DNA of 64,000 bases from contig NZ_VFID01000014.1 of the NCBI RefSeq assembly GCF_006542425.1, positions 1 to 64,000 of the forward strand, in the 5' to 3' direction. A program made the position numbers and the translations under genes. The stretch comes from Pseudoxanthomonas sp. z9 (GTDB lineage Bacteria > Pseudomonadota > Gammaproteobacteria > Xanthomonadales > Xanthomonadaceae). Of the stretch, positions 28,127-37,360 are shown piece after piece (the first letter of the stretch is position 1; the number at the start of each line of letters is the position of its first letter). The notes below the pieces were generated by a model, which ran no database searches, was not told the DNA's origin, and saw only the letters and a list, made by a program, of their open reading frames with translations.

Positions 28127-31100
28127 ATGAACGCTATCGAATCTTCCCCGGACCGCGATCTCCAGGCCGCCCGCCGTGCCATCGACGGTGCACTCAGCCG
28201 GGATCGCGGCCGCCTGCATGGACTCTGGTCGCGCTGGCAGTCACGGCCGCGCGATGCCGCCGCGCGCGAGGCCTTCGCCCAGGCGCTGGCCGGCTCGGTC
28301 TCGCAGCGCGAAGCGCGCGCGGCCTCGGTGCCGGCCGTGAGTCTGGACGAAGCCCTGCCGATTGCCCGTGAAGGGGAGCGGATCGTCGAATTGATCCGCC
28401 GCCATCCGGTGGTGGTGATCGCCGGCGAGACCGGCTCCGGCAAGACCACCCAGTTGCCCAAGCTGTGCCTGGCGGCCGGACGCGGGGTGGCCGGCATGAT
28501 CGGCTGCACCCAGCCGCGCCGGATCGCCGCCCGTGCGGTCGCGCGCCGGGTCGCGGAGGAACTGGAGACCGGCGTAGGCGATGCGGTCGGCTACCAGGTA
28601 CGTTTCACCGACCAGGTCGGCGACAACACCCGGGTCAAGTTCATGACCGACGGCATCCTGCTGGCCGAAATCGCCAGCGATCGCTGGCTGTCGGCCTACG
28701 ACACCATCATCGTCGACGAGGCCCACGAACGCAGCCTCAACATCGATTTCCTGCTCGGCTATCTCAAGCAGTTGCTGCGCAAGCGCCGCGACCTGAAGGT
28801 CATCGTCACCTCGGCGACCATCGACACCGAGCGCTTCTCCCGTCATTTCGACGACGCGCCGGTGATCAGTGTCGAGGGACGGACCTATCCGGTGGAGGTG
28901 CGTTACCGCCCGCTGGAGGGCGAGGGCGAGCAGCAGGGTGAGCGCACGGTCAACGACGCCATCGTGGCGGCGGTGGACGAGATCACGCGCCAGGACCCGC
29001 GCGGCGACGTGCTGATGTTCCTGCCCGGCGAGCGCGAGATCCGCGATGCCCACCAGGCGCTGGAGCGGCGCAAGTACCGCGAGACCGAAGTGCTGCCGCT
29101 GTACGCGCGGCTGTCCGCGAAAGACCAGGACAGGGTGTTCAACCCCGGCCCGAAGCGCCGGCTGGTGCTGGCCACCAACGTGGCCGAAACCTCGCTGACC
29201 GTGCCGCGCATCCGTTACGTGATCGATCCCGGCTATGCGCGGGTCAAGCGCTACAGTCCGCGCCAGAAACTGGATCGCCTGCACATCGAGCCGGTCTCGC
29301 AGGCCAGCGCCAACCAGCGCAAGGGCCGCTGCGGGCGCATCGCCGAAGGCGTCTGCTATCGCCTGTATGCCGAGGCCGATTTCCAGGCCCGCGCCGAGTT
29401 CACCGATCCGGAAATCCGGCGTTCGAGCCTGGCCGGGGTGATCCTGCGGATGCTGCAACTGGGGCTGGGCCGGATCGAGGATTTCCCGTTCCTGGAACCG
29501 CCGGACGAGCGCGCCATCGCCGATGGCTGGCAGCAACTGGCCGAACTGGGCGCGGTGGACAAGGATCGCAAGCTCACCACCATCGGCCGGCAGATGGCGC
29601 GCCTGCCGGTGGACGTGAAACTGGCGCGCATGCTGGTGGCCGCGCAACAGCACCGCTGCCTGCGGGAGATGATCATCATCGCGGCGTTCCTGGGCATCCA
29701 GGATCCGCGCGAGCGCCCGCCGGAAGCGCGCGAGGCCGCGGACAACGCACACGCCATCTTCGCCGACACCCGCTCGGAGTTCCTCGGCATCGTCAAGCTC
29801 TGGGACGCCTACCGGCAGGCCCACGAGGACTTGACCCAGTCCAAGCTGCGCGACTGGTGCGAACGCCACTTCCTCGGCTTCCTGCGCATGCGCGAATGGC
29901 GCGAGCTGCATCGGCAGTTGCTGCTGCTGTGCGAGGAGCTGGGCTGGACGCTGGAAGGAATGCCTGCGGCCAACAGCGACGTCCCGCGCAAGACACCGGA
30001 GCGTGCACGCAAGCGTGGCGATTCGGATGCGACCGCCGCGCCTGGCACGGCCGCCGGCCCCACCGAAAAACAGCGCCAAGCGGCGTACGTCGCCCTGCAT
30101 CGCGCCTTGATTGCCGGCCTGCCGACGCAGGTGGGGCATCGCGGCGAGAAAGGTGATTTCCAGGCGCCCCGCCAGCGCCGCTTCCAGTTGTTTCCCGGTT
30201 CCGCGCTGGCGAAGAAGCCGCCGCCGTGGGTGCTCAGCGCCACCCTGCTGGATACCCAGCGCGTGTGGGGCCTGACCAACGCGGCGATCGAACCGGACTG
30301 GGTCATCGCCGAGGTGCCGCACCTGCTGATGCGCAAGCACTTCGATCCGCACTGGTCACGCGCGCAGGGGCACGTGCTGGCGTCGGAGCAGATCAGCCTG
30401 TTCGGGCTGGTGCTGGCGCCGAAGAAGCCGGTCCACTACGGCCGCATCGCGCCGATGGAGGCGCACGACATCTTCGTTCGCCAGGGGCTGGTCACCGGCG
30501 AGATCAACGCCCGTGCGGGCTTCGTCGCCGACAACCTCAAGACGCTGGAACAGGCGCGCGAGGAAGAGGCCAAGCTGCGTCGCGCCGGCCTGGTGGCCGA
30601 CGAAGACTGGCAGGCGCGCTGGTACCTGGATCGGATTCCGCCGGACATCCATTCCGTCGCCGGCCTGGATGCATGGTGGAAGGGCCAGTTGCCGGAAGCG
30701 CGTCACCGCTTGCTGTGGACGCTGGCCGACCTGCTGCCGGGGGAGGGCAGCGAAGAGGAGCGCTTCCCGAAGTACTTCGCGCTGGGCGACGCGCGCCTGC
30801 CGCTGCATTACCGGTTCGAGCCCGGCGCGGCGGACGACGGCGTCACCCTGGAAGTGCCGCTGCACCTGCTCAACGCGCTGGATCCGGCGCGCCTGTCGTG
30901 GCTGGCGCCGGGGTTCATCGGCGACAAGGCATCGGGCCTGATCCGCAGCCTGCCCAAGGCGATGCGGCGCAACTACGTGCCGGCGCCGGATTTCGGGCGG
31001 GCGTTCTTCGAGGCCTATCCGCAACCGACCGCCGATGACATCCGCGGCGAACTGGCGCGGTTCCTGTCGCGCACGACCGGTGCCGCGGTGGCCGCCACCG

Positions 31101-32152
31101 ACTTCGACGAGTCCGCGCTGGAACCGCACCTGCGCATGAACCTGCGCCTGCGCGAGGATCCGCGCAAGGGCGGGGAAGCGCGGGTGCTGGCCGAATCGCG
31201 GGATCTGGACGAACTGCGCGCACGCTTCGGCGACCGTGCTGGGCAGGCGTTCGCCGCCCGCGCCGGCCGCGCGCTGGCGGCCAGCGGTCTGCGTGAGTTC
31301 CCGGCCCAGCCGATCCCGCTGCAGGTGCCTGGCGAGGCCGGCGTGCCGGCGTTCCCGGCATTGCGCGACGACGGCGACAGCGTGGCGTTGCAGGTGTTCG
31401 CCGACCGCGTGGAGGCGGAGGCCGCCCACCCGGGTGGCGTGCGCCGCCTGCTCGACATCGCCCTGGCCGATCGCGTGCGCCAGGCGCGCAAGCAATTGCC
31501 GGTGGCGCCGAAGGTGGGCCTGCTCTACGCGGCGATAGAGCGTTTCGCCGAGGGCGACAAGGCGGGCGAGAAGGAGCGCCTGCGCGCGGACATCGCCGAC
31601 GCCGCGCTCAATGCCGTGCTGGCCGACGGCCTGGAAGGGATCCGGGATCGCGCCAGTTTCGAGCAGCGCCGCGATGACGCCGGCCGCCGGTTGTTCGGCG
31701 AGGCGATGGAGCGGCTGAAGCTGGCCGAGGCGATCCTGTCGGCGGTCGCGGAGCTCAAGCCGCAACTGGAATCGCCGCTGATGGGCTGGGCGCGCGGCAA
31801 CCTGGACGACCTGCGCGCGCAGTTGGACGGCCTGGTGCATCCAGGCTTCCTGCGCGACACCCCGGCCCATGCGCTGGCGGAAATGCCGCGTTACCTCAAG
31901 GGCATGCGCCTGCGCGCCGAGCGCGCCCTGCGCGATCCCGCGCGTGACCAGTCCCGCATGCTGGAGATCAAACCGTTCGCCGATGCGCTGGCCGATGCGA
32001 CGCGGCTTGGCGTGGCGCGCCAGCCGGGATGGCAGGCGCTGCGCTGGGAACTGGAGGAATTGCGGGTTTCGATGTTCGCCCAGGAACTGGGCGCGCGTGG
32101 CGGCGTTTCCCCGAAGAAACTGGCCCAGCGCCTGCAGGCGCTGCGTGGTTAG
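28127..32152 (+). CDS. hrpA: ATP-dependent RNA helicase HrpA
   Basis: This 1341-residue DEAH-box (DEAH/RHA) helicase has Walker A GETGSGKTTQLPK (~100-112), DEAH in DEAHERSLN (Asp197), SATID (~228), motif VI QRKGRCGRI (~398), then the HA2 and OB-fold regions and a long DUF3418 C-terminal domain ending GARGGVSPKKLAQRLQALR. Length matches bacterial HrpA (~1300). In E. coli it processes polycistronic fimbrial mRNA and helps rescue stalled ribosomes. The ATG at 28127 has a weak ribosome site; an upstream in-frame TTG at 28094 is less likely. Confidence 0.95.
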   Translation: MNAIESSPDRDLQAARRAIDGALSRDRGRLHGLWSRWQSRPRDAAAREAFAQALAGSVSQREARAASVPAVSLDEALPIAREGERIVELIRRHPVVVIAGETGSGKTTQLPKLCLAAGRGVAGMIGCTQPRRIAARAVARRVAEELETGVGDAVGYQVRFTDQVGDNTRVKFMTDGILLAEIASDRWLSAYDTIIVDEAHERSLNIDFLLGYLKQLLRKRRDLKVIVTSATIDTERFSRHFDDAPVISVEGRTYPVEVRYRPLEGEGEQQGERTVNDAIVAAVDEITRQDPRGDVLMFLPGEREIRDAHQALERRKYRETEVLPLYARLSAKDQDRVFNPGPKRRLVLATNVAETSLTVPRIRYVIDPGYARVKRYSPRQKLDRLHIEPVSQASANQRKGRCGRIAEGVCYRLYAEADFQARAEFTDPEIRRSSLAGVILRMLQLGLGRIEDFPFLEPPDERAIADGWQQLAELGAVDKDRKLTTIGRQMARLPVDVKLARMLVAAQQHRCLREMIIIAAFLGIQDPRERPPEAREAADNAHAIFADTRSEFLGIVKLWDAYRQAHEDLTQSKLRDWCERHFLGFLRMREWRELHRQLLLLCEELGWTLEGMPAANSDVPRKTPERARKRGDSDATAAPGTAAGPTEKQRQAAYVALHRALIAGLPTQVGHRGEKGDFQAPRQRRFQLFPGSALAKKPPPWVLSATLLDTQRVWGLTNAAIEPDWVIAEVPHLLMRKHFDPHWSRAQGHVLASEQISLFGLVLAPKKPVHYGRIAPMEAHDIFVRQGLVTGEINARAGFVADNLKTLEQAREEEAKLRRAGLVADEDWQARWYLDRIPPDIHSVAGLDAWWKGQLPEARHRLLWTLADLLPGEGSEEERFPKYFALGDARLPLHYRFEPGAADDGVTLEVPLHLLNALDPARLSWLAPGFIGDKASGLIRSLPKAMRRNYVPAPDFGRAFFEAYPQPTADDIRGELARFLSRTTGAAVAATDFDESALEPHLRMNLRLREDPRKGGEARVLAESRDLDELRARFGDRAGQAFAARAGRALAASGLREFPAQPIPLQVPGEAGVPAFPALRDDGDSVALQVFADRVEAEAAHPGGVRRLLDIALADRVRQARKQLPVAPKVGLLYAAIERFAEGDKAGEKERLRADIADAALNAVLADGLEGIRDRASFEQRRDDAGRRLFGEAMERLKLAEAILSAVAELKPQLESPLMGWARGNLDDLRAQLDGLVHPGFLRDTPAHALAEMPRYLKGMRLRAERALRDPARDQSRMLEIKPFADALADATRLGVARQPGWQALRWELEELRVSMFAQELGARGGVSPKKLAQRLQALRG

Positions 32153-32250
32153 CAGCACACAACCGGCCGGCATGAAGGGAAACCACGGCAAGGCTGTTCG
32201 TCCGCGTCGCGTGCGGGTAACGTAGCTGGAAGACCCCTCAGGATCCGATC

Positions 32251-34422
32251 GTGTTCTCCGTATCGCGCGAAGCTCTGCTGGAAGTGCTGCAACGGCCCTC
32301 GGCCGCGATGCTTCCGGCGGATTCGCGCCAGGCCATCCAGATACGCATCGAAACCTCGCCCGAACCGGAGCTGCTTTTGCAGGATCCGCTGGCGGTGCTG
32401 GTCGACACGCTGGAGACGCTGGCCGCGCTGTCCGCCGATGGTGAAGTGATCGCCGCCGCCTGGCTGTTCGCGCTCCCACCGCTCCCGGAGGAATCCGGAT
32501 CACGCAAGACCGCGCCCGCCGGCATCGTCGATCTGCTGGAGGGACAGCAGGCGGCCGCGCAGGTCTGGGCATTGCACGCCGAGCAGCACCGCAGCGCCAA
32601 CAACGAAGGCCTGCGCCGGCTGCTGCTGGCGATCGTGCGCGACCTGCGCGTGGTGCCGATCCTGCTGGCGCGGCAACTGGCGCGGATGCGCAACGCGGGC
32701 CTGCTGGACGACCCGCAGCGGCGCGCGCTGGCGCGGCTGACCCGCGACATCCATGCGCCGCTGGCCAACCGGCTGGGCATCTGGCAGTTGAAATGGGAGC
32801 TGGAGGACCTGGCCTTCCGCTACCTGGAGCCGGATACCTACCGGCAGATCGCCGCGCAACTGGATGACAAGCGCGCCGGCCGCGAGCGCTACATCGAATC
32901 GGTCAAGTCGACCTTGCGCCAGGCGCTGGCCGAGCACGGCATCGTCGCCGAGGTCAGCGGACGGCCCAAGCACATCTACAGCATCTGGCGGAAGATGCAG
33001 CGCAAGCAGGTCTCCTTCGACGAGTTGTATGACCTGCGCGCGGTGCGGGTGACCGTGGACGACGTCGGCGCCTGCTACGCCGCGCTGGGCATCGTGCATG
33101 CGCTGTGGACGCCGGTGCCGAGCGAGTTCGACGACTACATCGCCCGGCCCAAGGCCAACGACTACCGCTCCCTGCATACCGCCGTGGTCGGCCCGGAAGG
33201 CCGCACCCTGGAAGTGCAGATCCGCACGCACGAGATGCACGCGCAGGCCGAACTCGGCGTGGCCGCGCACTGGCGCTACAAGGAAGGCGGCGGCGACCGC
33301 GCCTTCGATCGCAAGATCGCCTGGATGCGCCGGCTGCTGGACCAGTCGCAGGAAGGGGGCGAGGGCGGCGGACTGGCCGGCGACCTGGACTCGGAACTGG
33401 TCGAGGACCGGGTCTACGTGCTGACGCCCAAAGGCGAGGTCATCGACCTGCCGCAGGGCGGCACGGTGCTGGACTTCGCCTACCACGTGCATACGATGGT
33501 CGGCCACCGTACCCGCGGCGCCAAGGTCAATGGCCGCATCGTGCCGCTGAACCATGCCCTGCGCAGCGGCGACCGGGTCGAGATCATGACCTCCAAGACC
33601 GGGGAGCCGCGCCGCGACTGGCTGCTGCCGGCCAACGGCTTCCTCGCCTCGGGTCGATCCCGCGACAAGGTGCGCGCCTGGTTCCACAAGCTCGATCGCG
33701 CGCGCAACCTGCAGGCCGGACGCGAACTGCTGGAGAAGGAACTCAAGCGGCTGGGCCTGCACCACGCCGACCTGTCCGGCGTGGCGAAGAAGTTCCATGC
33801 CGAGAACGTCGAGGAACTCCATATCCAGATCGCCCTGGGCGACGTCGGCCCCAACCAGGTGGTGCGCGCGCTGCACGAGGAGCAGCGCGCGGCCGCGCAA
33901 TCGGCCGCTCCGCAGGGTCTGCCGCCGGGCCTGCCGCTGCGCAAGCCGGGCGGACGCAAGCCATCGCCGCCGTCCAGGTCGCAATTCACGGTGGAAGGCG
34001 TCGGCAATCTGCTGGTGCAGTTGGCGCGTTGTTGCCAACCCGTGCCGGGAGAGGCGATCAGCGGCTACCTGACCCGCGGTCGCGGGGTCAGCGTGCACCG
34101 GACCGACTGCGCGGCGTTCCAGCGCCTGGCCGCTTCCAGCCCGCAGCGGGTGCTGCCGGTGGAGTGGGGGCAGACCGGTGGCGGTTACGAAGTGGACGTG
34201 CAGGTGCGGGCCATCGACCGCAAATGGCTGCTCAAGGACATCACCACGCTGATCGCGCAGGAGGACGCCCACGTGCTGGGCATCAACAGCGACCAGGCCG
34301 GTGCCAGTGGCCGGGTGCAGTTGCGCCTGCGGCTGAAGGTCGCCGATTTCGGCCAACTGTCCACCCTGCTCGGGAAACTCGATGCGCTGCCTGGGGTCGA
34401 GGAAGCGCGACGTTCAGCCTGA
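32251..34422 (+). CDS. relA: GTP pyrophosphokinase RelA
   Basis: This 723-residue ribosome-associated (p)ppGpp synthetase has a pseudo-hydrolase N-domain (~1-180) that lacks the HD pair expected in SpoT, a synthetase domain (~210-360) with GRPKHIYSIWRKMQ and the RelA-type EFDD motif (Glu292), a TGS domain (~385-450; RVYVLTPKGEVIDLPQGGTV), the conserved-cysteine region (QLARCCQPVPGEAISGYLTRGRGVSVH, ~590-615) and a C-terminal ACT/RRM domain. The GTG at 32251 is the start. It answers amino-acid starvation. Confidence 0.95.
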   Translation: MFSVSREALLEVLQRPSAAMLPADSRQAIQIRIETSPEPELLLQDPLAVLVDTLETLAALSADGEVIAAAWLFALPPLPEESGSRKTAPAGIVDLLEGQQAAAQVWALHAEQHRSANNEGLRRLLLAIVRDLRVVPILLARQLARMRNAGLLDDPQRRALARLTRDIHAPLANRLGIWQLKWELEDLAFRYLEPDTYRQIAAQLDDKRAGRERYIESVKSTLRQALAEHGIVAEVSGRPKHIYSIWRKMQRKQVSFDELYDLRAVRVTVDDVGACYAALGIVHALWTPVPSEFDDYIARPKANDYRSLHTAVVGPEGRTLEVQIRTHEMHAQAELGVAAHWRYKEGGGDRAFDRKIAWMRRLLDQSQEGGEGGGLAGDLDSELVEDRVYVLTPKGEVIDLPQGGTVLDFAYHVHTMVGHRTRGAKVNGRIVPLNHALRSGDRVEIMTSKTGEPRRDWLLPANGFLASGRSRDKVRAWFHKLDRARNLQAGRELLEKELKRLGLHHADLSGVAKKFHAENVEELHIQIALGDVGPNQVVRALHEEQRAAAQSAAPQGLPPGLPLRKPGGRKPSPPSRSQFTVEGVGNLLVQLARCCQPVPGEAISGYLTRGRGVSVHRTDCAAFQRLAASSPQRVLPVEWGQTGGGYEVDVQVRAIDRKWLLKDITTLIAQEDAHVLGINSDQAGASGRVQLRLRLKVADFGQLSTLLGKLDALPGVEEARRSA

Positions 34423-34442
34423 ATGGTTATGCTGGGTCGGTG

Positions 34443-36029
34443 ATGCCCGAGCACAGCCCCGAGCAATCCCGCCAGGACGGCCGGATCGAACCGATCGCCG
34501 ATTGGGAACATCTGCGTTTCCGCGGCGATGACGCGCCCCGGCGCAGTGCGCCGCCGTTGTGGCGGGCACGACGGACCTGGCGCTGGGGCGCACTGGCGGT
34601 GGTGGTGCTGCTGACCCTGCTGGCGGTGTTCCGGCAGCCGCTGGCCAACCTGTTCTGGCCCGACACCCGCATCCAGCAGTTGCTGGACAATGGCCAGGCC
34701 GCACTCACCGCGGGCCGGTTGACCGCGCCCGACGGCACCGGCGCGCGCCAGTACTACGAAGCCGCGCAAGCCCTGGACAGTGATCGCAGCGAGGCCCGGG
34801 ACGGGCTGGCGCGGGTGGCCCGGACAGCGTTGGACCAGGCGCGGCGCGCCACCGCGCGCGGGGACTTCGCCGCCGCGCACACTGCGCTCGCGCTGGCCAA
34901 TGAATTGCAGGTGCCCCGCGCGGATGCCGTCGTGGTGACCGAACAGCTGCGCGTACGCGAGGCCGCCGATGCCGGTATCGAATCGCTGTTGCGACAGGCG
35001 CAACAGGCACAGGCCGCGGGCCGGCTCGATGGCGACCCCGCCGCCGCCCTGCCGTTGTTCCAGCGCGTGCTGGCGCTGCAGCCCGGTCGCATCGAAGCAC
35101 TCGAGGCGCGCGAGGACATCCTCAGCGACCTGTTGCAACAGGCCGGCACGGTGATGGCGCGCGGCGATCTGGAAGCGGCCGGTCGGCTGATCACCCAGGT
35201 ACGCGGCTACGACGGTGGCCACGTGGATCTGCCCGCGGCGCAGGCGTCGCTGGCGCGCGCAATCGACGAGCGTCTGCGGCGTGCGGATACGGACCTGCGC
35301 CGCGGACGCCTGGCGAGGGCCACGGAGGGCTATCGGGCGGTGCAGGCCGCCGCGGGCGACGACGCGCGCGCGCGGCAGGGCATCGAACGGCTCGCCGCCG
35401 CCTATGCCGAGTCGGCGCGGCGACAGGCGGGCGACTACCGGTTCGAACAGGCCGAGACCGCGCTGGCGCAGGCGCGCGAACTGGCGCCGCAATCGCCGGC
35501 GATACGCGAGGCCACCCAGTACCTGGAGCGTGCACGCGCTTCCCGGGCCAGCCTGCCGCCATCGCTGCCTCCGCGGGAGCGGCTGCGCCGGGTGGAGAGC
35601 CTGCTGGCGGGAATGGCGCAGGCCGAGGCACGCGGGGACTGGATGACGCCACCGGGCGAAAGCGCCTACGACAGGTTGCGCGCGGCGCAGGCGCTGGCTC
35701 CCGACGACGTGCGCGTTCGCCGCGCCGCCTCCCGTGTGCTGGCGGCGGCGCAGCAGTGCTTCGAACAGGAGTGGCGTGGCAACCGGGTGCGCCGTGCCCA
35801 GTCCTGCCTGTCCGCGTGGCAGACGATCCGTCCCGGCGATCCCGCCCTGGCGGAGGCGCGCCGGCGGATGGCGCAGAAATGGATTGCGGTCGGCGACGAG
35901 CGCCTGGGTGCGGGCGATGTCGCCTTCGCGACGCAGGCGCTGGAGGAAGCACGCGGAATCGAGCCGCGCGCACCCGGCCTGTCCGATTTCGCCGAGCGGG
36001 TCAGGCTGGCGCGGCAGGCGCAGCGCTAG
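34443..36029 (+). CDS. Membrane-anchored TPR-like protein of unknown function
   Basis: This 528-residue protein has a ~45-residue cytoplasmic N-terminus, one membrane helix (WGALAVVVLLTLLAVFRQPL, ~48-67), then ~450 residues of Ala/Arg/Leu-rich helical repeats in the periplasm (for example QYYEAAQALDSDRSEARDGL, AAALPLFQRVLALQPGRIEAL), consistent with TPR-like repeats. It follows relA by 20 bases and may share its transcript. A long open frame runs in from inside relA, but ATG 34443 is the sensible start because the membrane segment follows. No named family recognised. Confidence 0.75.
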   Translation: MPEHSPEQSRQDGRIEPIADWEHLRFRGDDAPRRSAPPLWRARRTWRWGALAVVVLLTLLAVFRQPLANLFWPDTRIQQLLDNGQAALTAGRLTAPDGTGARQYYEAAQALDSDRSEARDGLARVARTALDQARRATARGDFAAAHTALALANELQVPRADAVVVTEQLRVREAADAGIESLLRQAQQAQAAGRLDGDPAAALPLFQRVLALQPGRIEALEAREDILSDLLQQAGTVMARGDLEAAGRLITQVRGYDGGHVDLPAAQASLARAIDERLRRADTDLRRGRLARATEGYRAVQAAAGDDARARQGIERLAAAYAESARRQAGDYRFEQAETALAQARELAPQSPAIREATQYLERARASRASLPPSLPPRERLRRVESLLAGMAQAEARGDWMTPPGESAYDRLRAAQALAPDDVRVRRAASRVLAAAQQCFEQEWRGNRVRRAQSCLSAWQTIRPGDPALAEARRRMAQKWIAVGDERLGAGDVAFATQALEEARGIEPRAPGLSDFAERVRLARQAQR

Positions 36030-37321
36030 CGCCTTGGCGCGTGCAGCACCTGCTTCGCGATTTCTTCCAGCCTGCCGGCGAGCGTGGGCCAACTGTATTG
36101 GGCGACGGATTCCAGGCTGAGTTCCAGACCCTCGTCCAGGCTGGCCGCCTCCTTCAGCACGCTGGCCCGGTCGAGCCATCCTTGCAATGAAGCCAGGGAA
36201 CCGTCGCTCACCCAGCCACGACGAGCGGTGGTGATCAACTCCGAGCTGATGTCGTGCTGGCGTGTCACGTGCAGGATCGGACGGCCCGATCCCAGGTATT
36301 CGTAGAGCTTGCCCGGAACCTGGGAAGGATCGTCGTTGGCGATGTTGATCAGCACGTCGGCCGAGCGCTGCAACTGCAGGATATGCCGATGGGGAAGGAA
36401 TCCCAGCAGGCGAATCTGGTCCGGCATGGATTCGGCGGCGCGAAGCAACGATTCGGGTACGGTGACCGAGGCGATGTTGAGCCTCGCCTTCGGATGGGCG
36501 GCAATGGCGGCCACCAGATCGTCCGGCTTGCGGAAATGGTAGAAGCTGCCGGTGTACAGCAATTCCAGCCGCGCCGGATCGAACGGAACATTCGTGGAAG
36601 CGGCCGGAGGCTCCGGCGCGAAGCCCTGGGAGATGACGCTGATGTCGTCCCTGTGTCCATGGCGCTCCGCCAGCAGTGCCGCGGCTCCGGGATTGGTGAC
36701 GATCAGGTGGTCGGCTTTCCGGCAGGTTTCACCTTCCACCCGAAGCGCGCGGCCGCGCCAGCGCGCAGGCGTGTAGGGTGCCAGTACGGGATCTCCAAGA
36801 TCAGCGATCCAGGGGTAGCCCTTCGCCTTGGCGATCAGCCCCAGTTCCAGTGACGTCGCCGGCTCGTGGGAACTGATCACGATGTCGGGCTTGAACTCGT
36901 CCAGGCACCGGGTGAGGGCGCGTCTGGCCCAAGGAAACCATTCACCGCGTACATCCGGGAACACGAAGCGCGCAGCGAGCCCCTGCGCGGTCTCCGACAG
37001 CGATTGCTTCCAACTGCGGGGTGGTCGCAGGGGAGAGGAAGAAGGCGCAGGGGAACCGGCGTCGGACCCCGCCGGAGGAGCTTGTCCCTGCCGGCGGTCC
37101 CGCAAATAGGCAAGCAGGCCGCGCACAGGCCCGGCGAAGGTCCGATGCGTTTCCAGCGTGGACGGAAGATGCGGCAGACCCGGGGTTTCTCCGCCCAGGT
37201 GGATGGTCAGGACCTTGACCTGATGCCCGAGCGCGATCAGTTCGCGCACCAGGTAAGCCCAGCGCAGCGATTGTGGCGAAGGACTCGGCGGGAATTCGTA
37301 GGCGATCAGCAGAAATCGCAT
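36026..37321 (-). CDS. Glycosyltransferase family 4-like protein
   Basis: This 431-residue GT-B protein has an N-terminal acceptor domain starting MRFLLIAYEFPPSPSPQSLR with VRELIALGHQVKVLT (~28-42), the DIVISSHEPATSLELGLIAK segment near residue 145, and a C-terminal donor domain with PARLELLYTGSFYHFRKPDDLVAAI (~245) and PGKLYEYLGSGRPILH (~345), the conserved E-x-x-G-type nucleotide-sugar site of group 1 enzymes. It overlaps the end of the TPR-like gene by 4 bases on the opposite strand and follows a second glycosyltransferase in the same direction by 39 bases. Product unknown. Confidence 0.88.
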   Translation of the reverse strand: MRFLLIAYEFPPSPSPQSLRWAYLVRELIALGHQVKVLTIHLGGETPGLPHLPSTLETHRTFAGPVRGLLAYLRDRRQGQAPPAGSDAGSPAPSSSPLRPPRSWKQSLSETAQGLAARFVFPDVRGEWFPWARRALTRCLDEFKPDIVISSHEPATSLELGLIAKAKGYPWIADLGDPVLAPYTPARWRGRALRVEGETCRKADHLIVTNPGAAALLAERHGHRDDISVISQGFAPEPPAASTNVPFDPARLELLYTGSFYHFRKPDDLVAAIAAHPKARLNIASVTVPESLLRAAESMPDQIRLLGFLPHRHILQLQRSADVLINIANDDPSQVPGKLYEYLGSGRPILHVTRQHDISSELITTARRGWVSDGSLASLQGWLDRASVLKEAASLDEGLELSLESVAQYSWPTLAGRLEEIAKQVLHAPRR

Positions 37322-37360
37322 GTGGTCGGTTCTTTCATTGCGCGGCGAGTTTGATCGGCG

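Noticed and set aside
28241-30352. A 703-codon minus-strand frame antisense to hrpA
   Set aside because: Shadow of hrpA with Leu/Arg/His bias and no motif.
32172-32225. 17-codon basic peptide frame between hrpA and relA
   Set aside because: Too short, no good ribosome site and no conservation evidence.
33105-34442. Possible long N-terminal extension of the TPR-like protein inside relA
   Set aside because: The frame is open only because of GC bias; the segment is Arg/Gly/Ala-rich and the natural start precedes the membrane helix.
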